From Ochromonadaceae sp. CCMP2298 (lineage: Eukaryota > Sar > Synurophyceae > Ochromonadales > Ochromonadaceae), in the NCBI GenBank assembly GCA_026770595.1, contig MU634262.1, positions 1 to 13,844 on the forward strand: 13,844 bases of DNA, given 5' to 3'. How positions within the stretch are numbered: position 1 is the stretch's first letter; each line of letters opens with the position of its first letter. The translations under genes and the position numbers were made by a program. The notes under the pieces are model-generated. The model did no database searches and was not told where the DNA came from. It worked only from the letters and a program-made list of their open reading frames with translations. Positions 1 to 7,900 of the stretch are shown here, in pieces.

Positions 1-276
1 GAGTGTAACGGCCGAAGTGAAGGGGAAGTACGTACTGCGTACAAGGGAACGTGTAACGGACAAACTTGTCGCGGGACAAATGATACCGTCACAAACCTAC
101 TACTATCAGAGAGCTTCTCACTATCCGAATCTCTTCTTCAAGATAGTGCTCGCAAGTTAATTAACGCCGTTGAAGTGAAGTGGAGTGAAAACAGCATCAT
201 GGATCCAAGTGGTGGGCGAAACGCCCGTCAGGGCAAAACACGCCTCACGATCGCATGGTGCGGGATCCATCCAAAT

Positions 277-511
277 GCGGCGGTGCAAACGAGGCGATTT
301 CAGGTTTTGTCACGTGGAAAATTTGGTCGTGCAAGTTTTGCCCATTTACACCATTTTGGCGTCTTTTGTGTTTGCAAGTACTGTACTCGGGACAAGCTGG
401 GCAAAACTTGGACAGAGAATTTTGCCCATTTACACTCATCAGTGAGGCAAGAGGGGCAAAACTTGCACAACCAAATTTTCCACGTGCGTTTCACCTCGTT
501 TGCACCGCCGC
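277..511. repeat. inverted repeat with nested direct repeats
   Basis: The left arm (277-343) and right arm (451-511) are reverse complements over about 60 bp. There is one gap of about 6 bp and only a few mismatches. Both arms carry a CACGTG site (311-316 and 481-486). Inside, ttttgcccatttacac occurs directly twice (336-351 and 420-435), and gggcaaaacttg occurs at 399-410 and 454-465. The structure resembles a small non-autonomous (MITE-like) element or a decayed nested insertion. No transposase is nearby, and I could not identify a target-site duplication. Confidence 0.75.
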
Positions 512-859
512 GAAAGCAAAGGCTGAAAATAAAAACCGTGGACAAAGGAAAAAGCCCGAATATTTTTGGTTGCGGGGTTTTTGAAAAAGTCCTTTTTTTC
601 ATTTGTAGGGACCCATAAGCGAGGACGGCCTCCACGAGGTGGTGCTCACCTCATGAAAAACCCAGTAAGTTATTTTTGGTAGCCAGATATTGGTCTTTAT
701 TATATCCCACACCTAGCATTATGGGCTTTGAACACTTTTTCGGGGTCGGAGTACGTACGCTTAATAGCTCGTGGCATTCCAGCAGGGAGAAACAGATGGC
801 AAAACGCCAAAAGAGTGCACCACCTCGTTGGGGAAGCCGTCGTCGCCTATTCTCATCAG

Positions 860-1293
860 GAAACTGCTCACCAGCAGGAGCAGTTGGCGGATCAAAACGC
901 CATTTTTGGAACAAAGCGCCAACTTTTTTTAATAGAGGACATAGGCCTACAAGCGCATAAATTGACGAACAGAGTCCCTAGAAAATGACTTTTAATGTTC
1001 TCTAAACGCATTTATAAGATAAGAATAGTAAAGTAATATGATAGAACGTAGATTTCTGTGCGAGAGTAATGGTGTTTGGCATTAAAATACATGTTCTAGA
1101 ACTGCAAATATCATATTACTCTACTATTCTGATCTTATAAATGCGTTTGGAGGTCATTGATAGTCATTTTATAGGGTGCTCTGTTCGTCAATTTATGCGC
1201 TTTACAGCCTATTTCCTCTATTAAAAAAAGTTCGCTCTTTGTTCCCACAATGGCGTTTTGATCCGCAAACTGGCAGTAGCAGGTGGGGGCAGT
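860..1293. repeat. large imperfect inverted repeat (about 180-bp arms), MITE-like
   Basis: Arms 882-1042 and 1110-1272 are reverse complements at roughly 85-90% identity by eye. Weaker similarity extends the arms outward to about 860 and 1293. A 67-bp loop (1043-1109) separates them. Conserved blocks include the gcgcataaattgacgaac segment near 953-970, matched at 1183-1200, and aaacgcatttataagat near 1004-1020, matched at 1133-1149. A transcript would fold into a very long hairpin. It could be a foldback or MITE-type element or a small-RNA precursor. The arm divergence shows it is not recent. Confidence 0.8.
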
Positions 1294-1329
1294 TCTCGAT
1301 TTCAGTAGGAAGGGTGAAATTTCATTACA

Positions 1330-1406
1330 CAAAAGCGCCTATATGAAAGATACCTGAAACTGGGAAAGGGTTAAATATTTCAGTTTCACTCATATAGGCG
1401 CTTTTG
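1330..1406. repeat. short hairpin with perfect 17-bp arms
   Basis: The sequence caaaagcgcctatatga at 1330-1346 is exactly reverse-complemented at 1390-1406. The stem continues imperfectly inward through gaaactg/cagtttc (about 1355-1361 and 1381-1387). A further complementary pair, ggaaaggg and ccctttcc (near 1363-1370 and 1420-1427), partly interleaves with it. The hairpin follows the large inverted repeat and may belong to the same element cluster. Confidence 0.75.
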
Positions 1407-1788
1407 CGAGGAAAGTTGACCCTTTCCAATAGAGAACCCCGCTACTGCCTCCTGGTGAGCGGTTTGATGAATTCCTGCTATCGTATAAAATTACTGGTGT
1501 AACGTAGGGATATTATAGGCTAGGCTGAGGAAAGAAGGAAGGAAGAAAATTCGCTGATCAGCTGGTGCTGCTAGATTACTTTACCGTAAGGCCTTCACTT
1601 ACGTTAACAGACAATTAAATTTGGGAGGGGGTTGGAATATATGGAGTGAAGGTTAACTTTAGTGTGTTCTCAGTGGAGCTGTGGTGGCTGGGAGAGCTGT
1701 CGCTGTAACTGCCATCTCGTTGGAGGAGCAGCCGTCAACTATCCCCAGAATGGCCACGGGCGTGCGCTTGGACTAAGCAGCAGCAGTC

Positions 1789-2565
1789 TTAATCCTCCTC
1801 TGCCTCTGTCTCCCCCTCGGCCTCCGCCTCTGCCTTAGCCTCTGCTTCAGACTTTGCCTCTACTTCTGCCTCTGCCTCGACCTCTGCCGTCGCCTCTATT
1901 TCTGCCTCAGCCTCTGCCAATACTTCTGCCTCAGCCTCTGCCTCTACTTCTGCCTCTGCCTCATCAGCCACAGCCTCTACCTCTGCCTCTGCCTCCGCCT
2001 CTACCGTAGCAGCAGCCTCTGCCAGTGCCTCAATCACAACAGCAGCCTCTGCCTCTGCCAATGCTTCAATTGCAGCAGCAGCCTCTGCCTCTGCCAATGC
2101 TGCAGCCTCTGCCAGTGCCACGATTACAGCAGTAGCCTCTGCCTCTGCCAATGACGCATCCTCTGCCAATGCCGCAAGTACAGCGGCAGCCTCTGCCTCT
2201 GCCAATGCTGCAGCCTCTGCCGTGGCAGCAGCCTCTGCCAATACCACAACCACAGCAGCAGCCTCTGCCTCTGCCAATGCTGCAGCCTCTGCCAATGCCG
2301 CAAGCACAGCAGCAGCCTCTGTCTCTGCCGTAGAAGCAGCCTTTGCCAATGCCGCAATTACAGCAGCAGCCTCAGCCTCTCCTTCGGCAGCGTCTACCAC
2401 CTCGTCTTCGGGAGCGGCAACAGCCTCGATCTCGACCTCCACATCCAGGACTTCGACGACTTTCTCCTCGACGGTCTCTTTTGCTACGGGGGCCGCCTTT
2501 GCTGCTGGGGGCGCCTCTGCTGGTGCTGCGAGCACCTCGTCGGGTTTGCTGTCTCCACAACCCAT
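1789..2565 (-). CDS. MGCGDSKP-module protein with 18-residue Ala-rich repeats (function unknown)
   Basis: I do not recognise the function. The 258-residue frame starts at the Met of MGCGDSKP, not at an upstream in-frame Met at 2697, because the same start and start context recur in the gene at 8257. Gly2 and Cys3 form a typical N-myristoylation plus palmitoylation signal, so attachment to a membrane is inferred. Residues 9-62 are Ala/Pro then Val/Glu rich. Residues 63-188 contain six full 18-residue repeats (type EAEAAAVLAALAEAAALA) plus 6- and 12-residue partial units, and should be strongly helical. Residues 189-258 are an acidic Glu/Ala/Val tail ending in EED. It has no VWA domain, unlike its paralogue. 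The nucleotide repeats also leave open frames in other phases, but the N-terminal match fixes this one. The gene is divergent from the SWEET gene. Confidence 0.75.
   Translation of the reverse strand: MGCGDSKPDEVLAAPAEAPPAAKAAPVAKETVEEKVVEVLDVEVEIEAVAAPEDEVVDAAEGEAEAAAVIAALAKAASTAETEAAAVLAALAEAAALAEAEAAAVVVVLAEAAATAEAAALAEAEAAAVLAALAEDASLAEAEATAVIVALAEAAALAEAEAAAAIEALAEAEAAVVIEALAEAAATVEAEAEAEVEAVADEAEAEVEAEAEAEVLAEAEAEIEATAEVEAEAEVEAKSEAEAKAEAEAEGETEAEED
2002..2379 (-). repeat. 54-bp coding minisatellite
   Basis: This stretch encodes residues 63-188 of the MGCGDSKP repeat protein. It is built from 54-bp units (18 codons), six full, with partial units of 18 and 36 bp. All lengths are multiples of 18 bp, so expansion and contraction keep the frame and a six-residue sub-period. 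The units differ at several positions and are therefore not freshly amplified. Confidence 0.75.
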
Positions 2566-3040
2566 ATTGGAAAACAAAGGATGATCAGAGATAGAAAATG
2601 CGGGAGTGCAATCAGCCAACCGTTCAGTTGGTTGGGAAGAAGATCGATCTTGGAGCACACCCAAAATCTTTCGGCGAGTTGCGCAAACCCCTCTCAAAAC
2701 CCAACCAAAAGAGGTAAGAATTATTTACTTTTCCCATTTTTGGTCGAGGACTTTGTCCCGATTTTGGGGCATGACTTTCTAGAAACTCCTTTGGAACAAG
2801 AAGCAAATTTTCGGGGGTCTCTTGCCCACCCTTCACCCTTCGTCTTCATCAAAGCCCACAAGATTCGATCGCACTCCAGCACTCGGGGCGAGACGACAGC
2901 ATCACAACCCACAGCAGGGGCGCAACTCACGAGAACGAATGCAGGGATACTCTCGCCAGCGCCTGCCGAGCAAGACAACCCTCACCTAGTTCAACGTCTC
3001 ATGCTCTAACTTCCCACTTGCTTGAGCTCTTGAACTGGTC
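2566..3040. promoter_or_regulatory. intergenic region between divergent genes
   Basis: This stretch separates the starts of the minus-strand MGCGDSKP gene and the plus-strand SWEET gene and should carry promoters for both. Next to the MGCGDSKP start it carries the 5' leader block tcctttgttttc (reverse complement near 2572-2583), which is also found just before the paralogue's start at 8257. A small stem (ccaac at 2616-2620, gttgg at 2627-2631) is present. I see no convincing TATA box. Confidence 0.4.
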
Positions 3041-3964
3041 ATGGCTGGACAGCCACCTCTTCATATTAGCGCCCTCTTCTACGCTGGGCCCATCTTCAGT
3101 GTCGCCGCGCAGTTCGCAAAGTAGGTCTACCTTTCTCCTCGTGGTATCTCATCTGCCCTAACCCACCTCTCGCGCCTGCCCCCCATTCCCCGCAGCGGCC
3201 AGACGGCGGTGCGCTTCGTCAACAACAACTCAGTAGGGGGCTATTCCCCTCTTCCCTTCGCCTGCTTGCTGACCAACAGCTTCATCTGGATGCTCTACGG
3301 CACGCTGCTGGAGGATTTCGTGATCTGGGTGCCTCACTCTGTGGGTATCTGCGTGGGCGTGGGCTGCGTGGCCGCCTACCAGTCCGTCAGCTGCGCGATG
3401 CACCTGGCCACCTACCTGCCTGTCTCTCTGGCGGGCTGCTTCGCGCTCTTCTGCGCCTACAGCAGAGACATACAATCCCTGGGCCTGCTAGGCTGCGCCA
3501 TGACCATCCTCATGATAGGCGCGCCGCTGGTGACGCTGCGGAGCGTGTTGGCGAATAAGAGCACGGCCTCGATGTCCCTGCCCGTCACCGTTGTTTCTTT
3601 CTTCAACGGAGCCAGCTGGGCGCTCTACGGCGCGCTGATCGCAGAGGATCCCATGGTGAGCGCCCTCCCCCCCTTACTCCCACTCCTCTCCACATTGTAC
3701 ACACCCCTTACCCCTTACCCCTTACCCCTAACCCCTTACCCCTCCCCGCCCTGCACGCCTTACCCCGCCCCCCACGCTCAGATATACGGTCCCAGCTTGA
3801 TCGGCATGGCTCTCTCCGGCCTGCAGCTGTGCCTATTCGCATGCTACGGCTTCGGGGCCCCGAGCAGAAAGCTGGTCCCCCCACTCGTCCTCGCACCCAG
3901 CAAGGCCCCAGACCCTACACATCGTCCTCGCGCACAGACCCTAACCTCGATCAGCGAGGTGTAG
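3041..3964 (+). CDS. SWEET (MtN3/saliva) sugar transporter, three exons
   Basis: SWEET proteins are membrane uniporters that move sugars down their gradient across plasma or organelle membranes. Exons 3041-3120, 3196-3655 and 3782-3964 join to a 240-residue protein, normal for a seven-helix eukaryotic SWEET. The start is the first Met of exon 1, right before a typical SWEET opening helix (SALFYAGPIFSVAAQF). The first MtN3 repeat (about 8-95) shows TNSFIWMLYG (53-62). The second (about 125-205) shows NKSTASMSLP (147-156), NGASWALYG (164-172) and a helix ending LSGLQLCLFACYG. The C-terminus is a short Pro-rich tail. At the usual P-N-x-x-G positions the protein has PHSVG (73-77) and GPSLIG (183-188), so both conserved sugar-site Asn residues appear replaced. 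The family call is firm; substrate and membrane are unknown. Confidence 0.9.
3121..3195 (+). other. SWEET intron 1 (75 nt)
   Basis: A GT-AG intron runs from gtaggt to ccccgcag. Removing it joins codon AA|C and fuses the start exon to the long frame that begins GQTAVRFVNNN. It is needed because exon 1 would otherwise reach a stop (TAG at 3122-3124). Confidence 0.85.
3656..3781 (+). other. SWEET intron 2 (126 nt, in frame, no stop)
   Basis: A GT-AG intron runs from gtgagc to cgctcag and is phase 0. Splicing restores the family-typical junction in which DPM is followed by IYGPSLIG. The intron length is a multiple of three and contains no stop, so retention would insert 42 Pro/Leu/Tyr-rich residues in front of the last helix. 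It contains the telomere-like repeat at 3705-3743. Confidence 0.8.
3705..3743 (+). repeat. degenerate telomere-like C-rich repeat in an intron
   Basis: CCCCTTA/CCCCTAA units follow one another. The minus strand reads GGGGTAAGGGG/GGGGTTAGGGG and has at least four G-runs, so it could form a G-quadruplex. It resembles TTAGGG-type telomere DNA but sits inside a transcribed intron. Confidence 0.7.
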
Positions 3965-4499
3965 CGCGCCTTTTACTGTTCCTTTACACTCGGATGTTCG
4001 TTTATTCTCGTGTTTTCTCATCGTAGAGCGTAGAATGGAGCAGCCCCTCTGACACGCTGATCACGAGTGCTAGATTTACTGGTCACGATTGCTAGATGTA
4101 CAAAACAGTGACTTAGTTATTTAAATAGCGTTATGTACATTAAAGCGCAGGGTCATAATTGAACCCCGCTTTTCAACCCCTAATCATGAACGAGAAAAGA
4201 TTGGCGGATAAAAAACGAGTGAGGCAAAAACTGAAAAATCCAACATTTATATGGGTTTTGCAGACGATTCCTGCCTAAATAGGTTCCGCGAAGAGTGGGT
4301 TTTGCAGAGGATCCTTCCGCCTTCTGGTGTGGTGACGGGGCAAGCGCTTGCCGCCTCAAAAGGTGTTCTGTCCTGTCAACCGTCTCAGAATGCCCTCTCG
4401 TCATCACTTCCCTCTGGTAAACAATTAAACTCTGCCAAGGAATAAAGGCGCTCATCCTCACACGGACTGCTTCGCATCGCAGAGCGAAAGTCGCCAGCG
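3965..4499. other. intergenic region, SWEET 3' side to sigma-factor promoter
   Basis: No gene is supported here. There are two direct-repeat pairs. One is tcacga(g/t)tgctagat at 4061-4075 and 4083-4097. The other is a 24-bp imperfect unit starting tgggttttgcaga at 4252-4275 and 4296-4319. The second half should hold the promoter and 5' leader of the sigma-factor gene. No TATA box was convincing. Confidence 0.5.
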
Positions 4500-5750
4500 A
4501 TGGCTGTTCGGAAGCTTCGATGCGCCTTTTGGGTCTTGCTGGCCATCCTCATACATTTCGAAGTCGATGCATTTATCCGCACATTCGCCGCTGACTCGAC
4601 GGTACACAGGGTGAGCCAGTCAGGCATTCAGGGCGGCCCGGGCGGGCTGAGGAGCAGTAGAGCGCGTAGAAACCCCAACTGCGCGCAGGAGCTGTGTATG
4701 TCTTCAACAAGCGCAAAAAACGCATTCAACCCGTTCAGCAACAGGAATAAGAACACACACGTGGCGTGGTTCGAGGCCGATCTGATGTCCTTCTACGCCT
4801 TCGTGGAGGAGCAGCCGCTGCTGACTGCGGAGCAGGAGCTGCAGTACGGGAAGGCGGTGGCTATGTGGAGTAAAGTGCAACTGATGCGCACGCGCTTGCA
4901 GGGGAAGCTGGGAATAGCAGAGCCGCCCAGCGACGAGGATATGGCTGGGTACATCGGCTGCTCTATGGTGACTCTGGAGAAGATGGCTCGCTACGCGGAC
5001 ATCGCCAAGTCCCGACTAGTGGACTCGAACTTGAAGCTGGTCCTGGCCATCGTCTCCCGGTACCGCTCCTCCGACATCGCCAACAGCGAGCTCATTGCAG
5101 AGGGCACGCGCGGCCTAGCTAGGGCAGCTTTGCGGTACGACTACACGAAGGGCTTCCGCTTCGCTACGTACGCTACGTGGTACGTACACCAGGCAGTGGC
5201 AGAGTACGTACGGTGGTCCAAGCACCCCGCCAAGATGCCCAGCCGTTACACCCTGCTGCGACGGAAGATCAAGGAGTTCTCAGCGGAGCACAAGATGGCC
5301 ACAGGCTCCAGTCCCTCTGTACCACAGATCGCAGCAGCGCTAGGCCAGTCCCACTATGATGTCATCAAGGTGCTGTCTATGCAATCTTACCCGGCCCTGC
5401 TGTGGGCGCCCATGCAGGGCAACGACGCGCGTATGGGGTTCGACGGGAAGGACCGCACCCTGGAGGACGTGCTGCCCAGTATATACAAGCCTCCTCTAGC
5501 GCAGGCGAGCAGCAAGGATCTGCGCAGAGACATGGAGGAGATGATGCAGTCGAACCTGTCGGACGTGGAGAGAGACGTGCTGAGGCTGAGGCTGGGGCTG
5601 GACGACGGGCGCGCGAAGCCGATCAAGGAGGTGGGCAAGAGGTTCAAGATCTCGTGGAAGCAGGTGCGCAGCGTGGAGAAGGAGGCGCTATCGAAGCTGC
5701 TGGAGAGTAGCGAGATACGGGGATTCGTAGACAGCTACCAGAGCCTATAG
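4500..5750 (+). CDS. plastid-targeted sigma-70-type RNA polymerase sigma factor
   Basis: Sigma factors give the bacterial-type plastid RNA polymerase its promoter specificity, so this nuclear gene should control plastid transcription. The 416-residue protein begins with a signal peptide (core about 9-20, WVLLAILIHF) ending in V-D-A|F at 22-25, followed by a Ser/Arg-rich transit-like stretch to about 75. That is the bipartite signal of complex red-lineage plastids. A region 1.2-like segment spans about 93-125. Region 2 (about 171-238) shows LVDSNLKLVLAIVSRY and FATYATWYVHQAV. Region 3 is about 249-300. Region 4 (about 342-402) has LSDVERDVLRLRLGL and a C-terminal helix-turn-helix. Region 2.4/3.0 is diverged: WYVHQ replaces WWIRQ, and the usual R-x-P-x-H is KMPSRY. 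The second helix of region 4.2 has W386 where Arg is common. No intron was seen. The start has a purine at -3. Confidence 0.9.
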   Translation: MAVRKLRCAFWVLLAILIHFEVDAFIRTFAADSTVHRVSQSGIQGGPGGLRSSRARRNPNCAQELCMSSTSAKNAFNPFSNRNKNTHVAWFEADLMSFYAFVEEQPLLTAEQELQYGKAVAMWSKVQLMRTRLQGKLGIAEPPSDEDMAGYIGCSMVTLEKMARYADIAKSRLVDSNLKLVLAIVSRYRSSDIANSELIAEGTRGLARAALRYDYTKGFRFATYATWYVHQAVAEYVRWSKHPAKMPSRYTLLRRKIKEFSAEHKMATGSSPSVPQIAAALGQSHYDVIKVLSMQSYPALLWAPMQGNDARMGFDGKDRTLEDVLPSIYKPPLAQASSKDLRRDMEEMMQSNLSDVERDVLRLRLGLDDGRAKPIKEVGKRFKISWKQVRSVEKEALSKLLESSEIRGFVDSYQSL

Positions 5751-5790
5751 TCTATTGTCTTATAGTCTACAGTCTTATAGTCTATAGTCA
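5746..5790 (+). repeat. 15-bp tandem repeat (3 units) over the sigma stop codon
   Basis: Three 15-bp units of type tatagtctannnntc(t/a) lie end to end (5746-5760, 5761-5775, 5776-5790). The first includes the last Leu codon and TAG stop of the sigma gene. Related pieces (tatagtc, taaccga) continue to about 5830. The array would be in the 3' UTR. Confidence 0.8.
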
Positions 5791-6448
5791 GGGTAACCGA
5801 ATATAGGTTAACCGACTATAGTCTAACCGACTCTGACCCTACCACACTCATCCACCGGGGCGCTGTGTCTGCACATTACCGTCTACACACCCTACCACAC
5901 CCTACCTCGCCTACTGTACGTACCGCCTAGCAGACATGGGACTGATGCCCCACAGTGTCTGCTGTGTTAATAGTCCATATGACATAGTTAAATAGTCAAC
6001 AGTCAATAGTCTCCTGCATATGCATCATTCCCTGCATATAGTTCCATAGTTCCCTGCACATAATTGTCCAAACATAAAGATAGACAGTGAGCCCAGGCCT
6101 CACATTATTCATTCGCATTCTTAACCTCAAAAACCAGCACTATCTATTCTCCTCCTCCTCGTCCTCCTCTTCTTCCTTAAAATACCCAGTGATCAGACCG
6201 CTGTGCTATCCTGCCCCTCTCCCAACTCACATCCCAAGGCCTCGATTCTACAGCTTGAATATTTCTACAGCTTGCAGATTTCAGATTACAGGAACTGCAC
6301 TCAGCACTGACAACTCCTCCTACCCCACACCTCCCACCTCTCACCTCCTACCCCACACCACCCGCCTCCTACCTCACACCTGATACCTAACACTCGGTAC
6401 CCCCCACCTACCCCTACCCCTACCCCTACCCCTAACCTTTAGAACTTC
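5751..6448. other. convergent intergenic region with simple repeats
   Basis: This lies between the 3' ends of the sigma gene (+) and the CYP51 gene (-). I see no coding region. It holds the end of the 15-bp array, many tatagt/aatagtc pieces to about 6060, a ctcctc-type tract at about 6150-6178, and CCTCCTACC/CACACC-type low-complexity sequence at about 6310-6400. No canonical AATAAA was evident in the expected place for either gene. Confidence 0.55.
6407..6437. repeat. CCCCTA hexamer array
   Basis: Four perfect CCCCTA units (6411-6434) have degenerate flanks. On the CYP51 strand it reads as TAGGGG repeats just after the stop codon, so it would lie in the CYP51 3' UTR as a G-rich, quadruplex-capable tract. 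It resembles the intronic repeat at 3705-3743. Confidence 0.75.
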
Positions 6449-7900
6449 TTAGAACTTGCAGCCGGGCAGCTTGGTGTACTTAATCGTGCAGTGGTTCTTG
6501 GGCCCCACCACCATGGCTGTGTAGTCGGGCTCGGGGAAGTCCGTAGTGGTCGTCTCCAGCTTGAAGTTGCGCAGCAGCACTGAGAGGATGGTCTTCACCT
6601 GCATCAGCCCGAACTGCTGCCCCAGGCACGCGTGGCGCCCCCCCCCGAAGCCTAGGTAGGAAAAGGGCGTTTTCTGCTCGTTGCGCTCGGGGCCGAAGCG
6701 GTCCGGCTCGAAGCTGTTGGCGTTTTTGAAGTGGTCTAGGCGCATGCTGACTGCGGGGGAGGTGATGACGATGTCCCCCTTGGGAATCACGTACTCCTTG
6801 CCGTTGAGAGAGGTCTTAATGTCCTCCATGGCCATGCGCATGAGCATGATCAGGGGGGGGTTCATGCGCAGGGACTCCTTGACACAGTTCTGCAGGTACT
6901 CCATGTTGCCTACGGAGTCGAAGTCCACAGGCGCGGTGGAGCCCTTGCCCAGCAGCGCGTCCTGCTCGGCCATGACCTTGGCCAGGCAGTCGGGGTGGTG
7001 CAGCAGGTACATGGTGGTCCACGTGGACGAGATGGAGGACGTGTGCTGCCCCGCGAAGAGCAGCGCGATCAGCAGGCCGACGATCTGGTCGTCCGTGAGG
7101 GGAGACGCGTCCTCTCTGTAGACGAAGTCGATGTACAGCTGCAGGATGTCCGTGTTCCCACTCATGTCCTCGCCGCTCGTCTTGCGCTGCTGGATGACCT
7201 TGGAGAATATCCGCACCATCTCTTTGCGCGCGTTGTCGCGCATCGCGTGCGCGGCGGTTGGCGCGTAGGGGAAGAAGAAGGATAGCGGGGTGACGCCCTT
7301 GTCGAGGTCGTGGTAGATGCGGGACACCTCTGCGAACATGTTCTCGCGGATCTCGTCCCCGTGCAGGCAGCGCGACGAGGTGAGGATGGTCAATTCGGAG
7401 AGCGCGTGCAGGATGTCCACCTGGCCCTCTTTGCCCCACTTCTTGAGGTACTCGATGGTCTCGGCCTCGATCTTGGGCACGTAGGCCTTCAATCGCCCGG
7501 ACTTCAGCCCCTGCGCCATACTCTGCATCTGCTGCGTGCGCTTGCGCGGCTCAGCGTCGTAAACCACACCCTTGCCGAAGACGGGGGTCATGAAGCCGTA
7601 CACCTCGGACTGGGACATCATGTCGTCTCCGAGCTGGTAGAAGGGCGCGGAGCACTCGGGGGCCAGCAGGAAGGTCAGGTTCTTGTGCAGCATCGGCACG
7701 GTGTAGATTTCGCCGAAGCTCTTCCTGCAGTTCTCGATGAACGCGACGGGGTTCTTCGCGAACTCGATGTAGTTGCCGATGAGCGGGATGCCGATCTGGG
7801 CGATGGGAGGGGCATTCTTGGGCCGCTTCTTGGACAGCAAAAGCTTGTAGAGCACGAAGGCCACGACGATCGTCACACCGATCACGATGGCGGTCGACAT
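6449..7900 (-). CDS. CYP51: CYP51, sterol 14-alpha-demethylase (cytochrome P450)
   Basis: CYP51 removes the 14-alpha-methyl group of sterol precursors such as obtusifoliol or lanosterol in the ER, using O2 and electrons from a P450 reductase. The 483-residue length is normal for the family. An N-terminal anchor (about 4-22) is followed by a basic stretch and a PP hinge (31-32). The CYP51 B-C loop signature is present (Y101 to D115, core TPVFGKGVVYD). The I-helix has AGQHTSS (283-289), with the His286-Thr287 pair typical of CYP51 and not of most P450s. Also seen are ESLR (342-345, ExxR), FEPDRF (397-402, PERF region) and the heme loop FGGGRHACLG with ligand Cys425. No intron was seen. It is divergent from the VWA gene and convergent with the sigma gene. 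The last codons are tandemly duplicated past the stop (aagttctaa twice, 1 bp apart). The family call is very secure. Confidence 0.96.
   Translation of the reverse strand: MSTAIVIGVTIVVAFVLYKLLLSKKRPKNAPPIAQIGIPLIGNYIEFAKNPVAFIENCRKSFGEIYTVPMLHKNLTFLLAPECSAPFYQLGDDMMSQSEVYGFMTPVFGKGVVYDAEPRKRTQQMQSMAQGLKSGRLKAYVPKIEAETIEYLKKWGKEGQVDILHALSELTILTSSRCLHGDEIRENMFAEVSRIYHDLDKGVTPLSFFFPYAPTAAHAMRDNARKEMVRIFSKVIQQRKTSGEDMSGNTDILQLYIDFVYREDASPLTDDQIVGLLIALLFAGQHTSSISSTWTTMYLLHHPDCLAKVMAEQDALLGKGSTAPVDFDSVGNMEYLQNCVKESLRMNPPLIMLMRMAMEDIKTSLNGKEYVIPKGDIVITSPAVSMRLDHFKNANSFEPDRFGPERNEQKTPFSYLGFGGGRHACLGQQFGLMQVKTILSVLLRNFKLETTTTDFPEPDYTAMVVGPKNHCTIKYTKLPGCKF

Larger units (their letters stand above)
1..1788. 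other. gene-free, repeat-rich region
   Basis: I find no supportable gene here. The open frames are short, overlap on both strands, have no recognisable motif, and mostly come from the inverted repeats listed separately. The stretch is richer in A and T than the coding part of the window. A 9-bp direct repeat, gtgtaacgg, occurs at 3-11 and 51-59. The segment 1450-1788 holds only short purine-rich runs. No tRNA-like or rRNA-like sequence was seen. The region may hold old, non-autonomous mobile elements, or the 3' end of the gene at 1789-2565. Confidence 0.6.

Noticed and set aside
175-960. Several open frames on both strands of the left region (for example 175-618 +, 300-635 -, 651-914 -)
   Set aside because: They overlap each other, contain no domain, and their shared peptides come from the inverted repeats.
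2151-2594. Plus-strand frames rich in Ala/Ser/Asn or Pro/Gln/Leu opposite the repeat gene
   Set aside because: They are by-products of the 54-bp repeat; only the minus frame carries the MGCGDSKP start shared with the gene at 8257.
4500-5750. Bacterial contamination, suggested by a sigma-70 gene
   Set aside because: The signal/transit N-terminus and intron-bearing eukaryotic neighbours show that it is a nuclear gene for a plastid protein.
3705-6437. A real telomere end or chromosome-end fusion
   Set aside because: The C-rich arrays are short and degenerate, and they lie inside or between normal genes.
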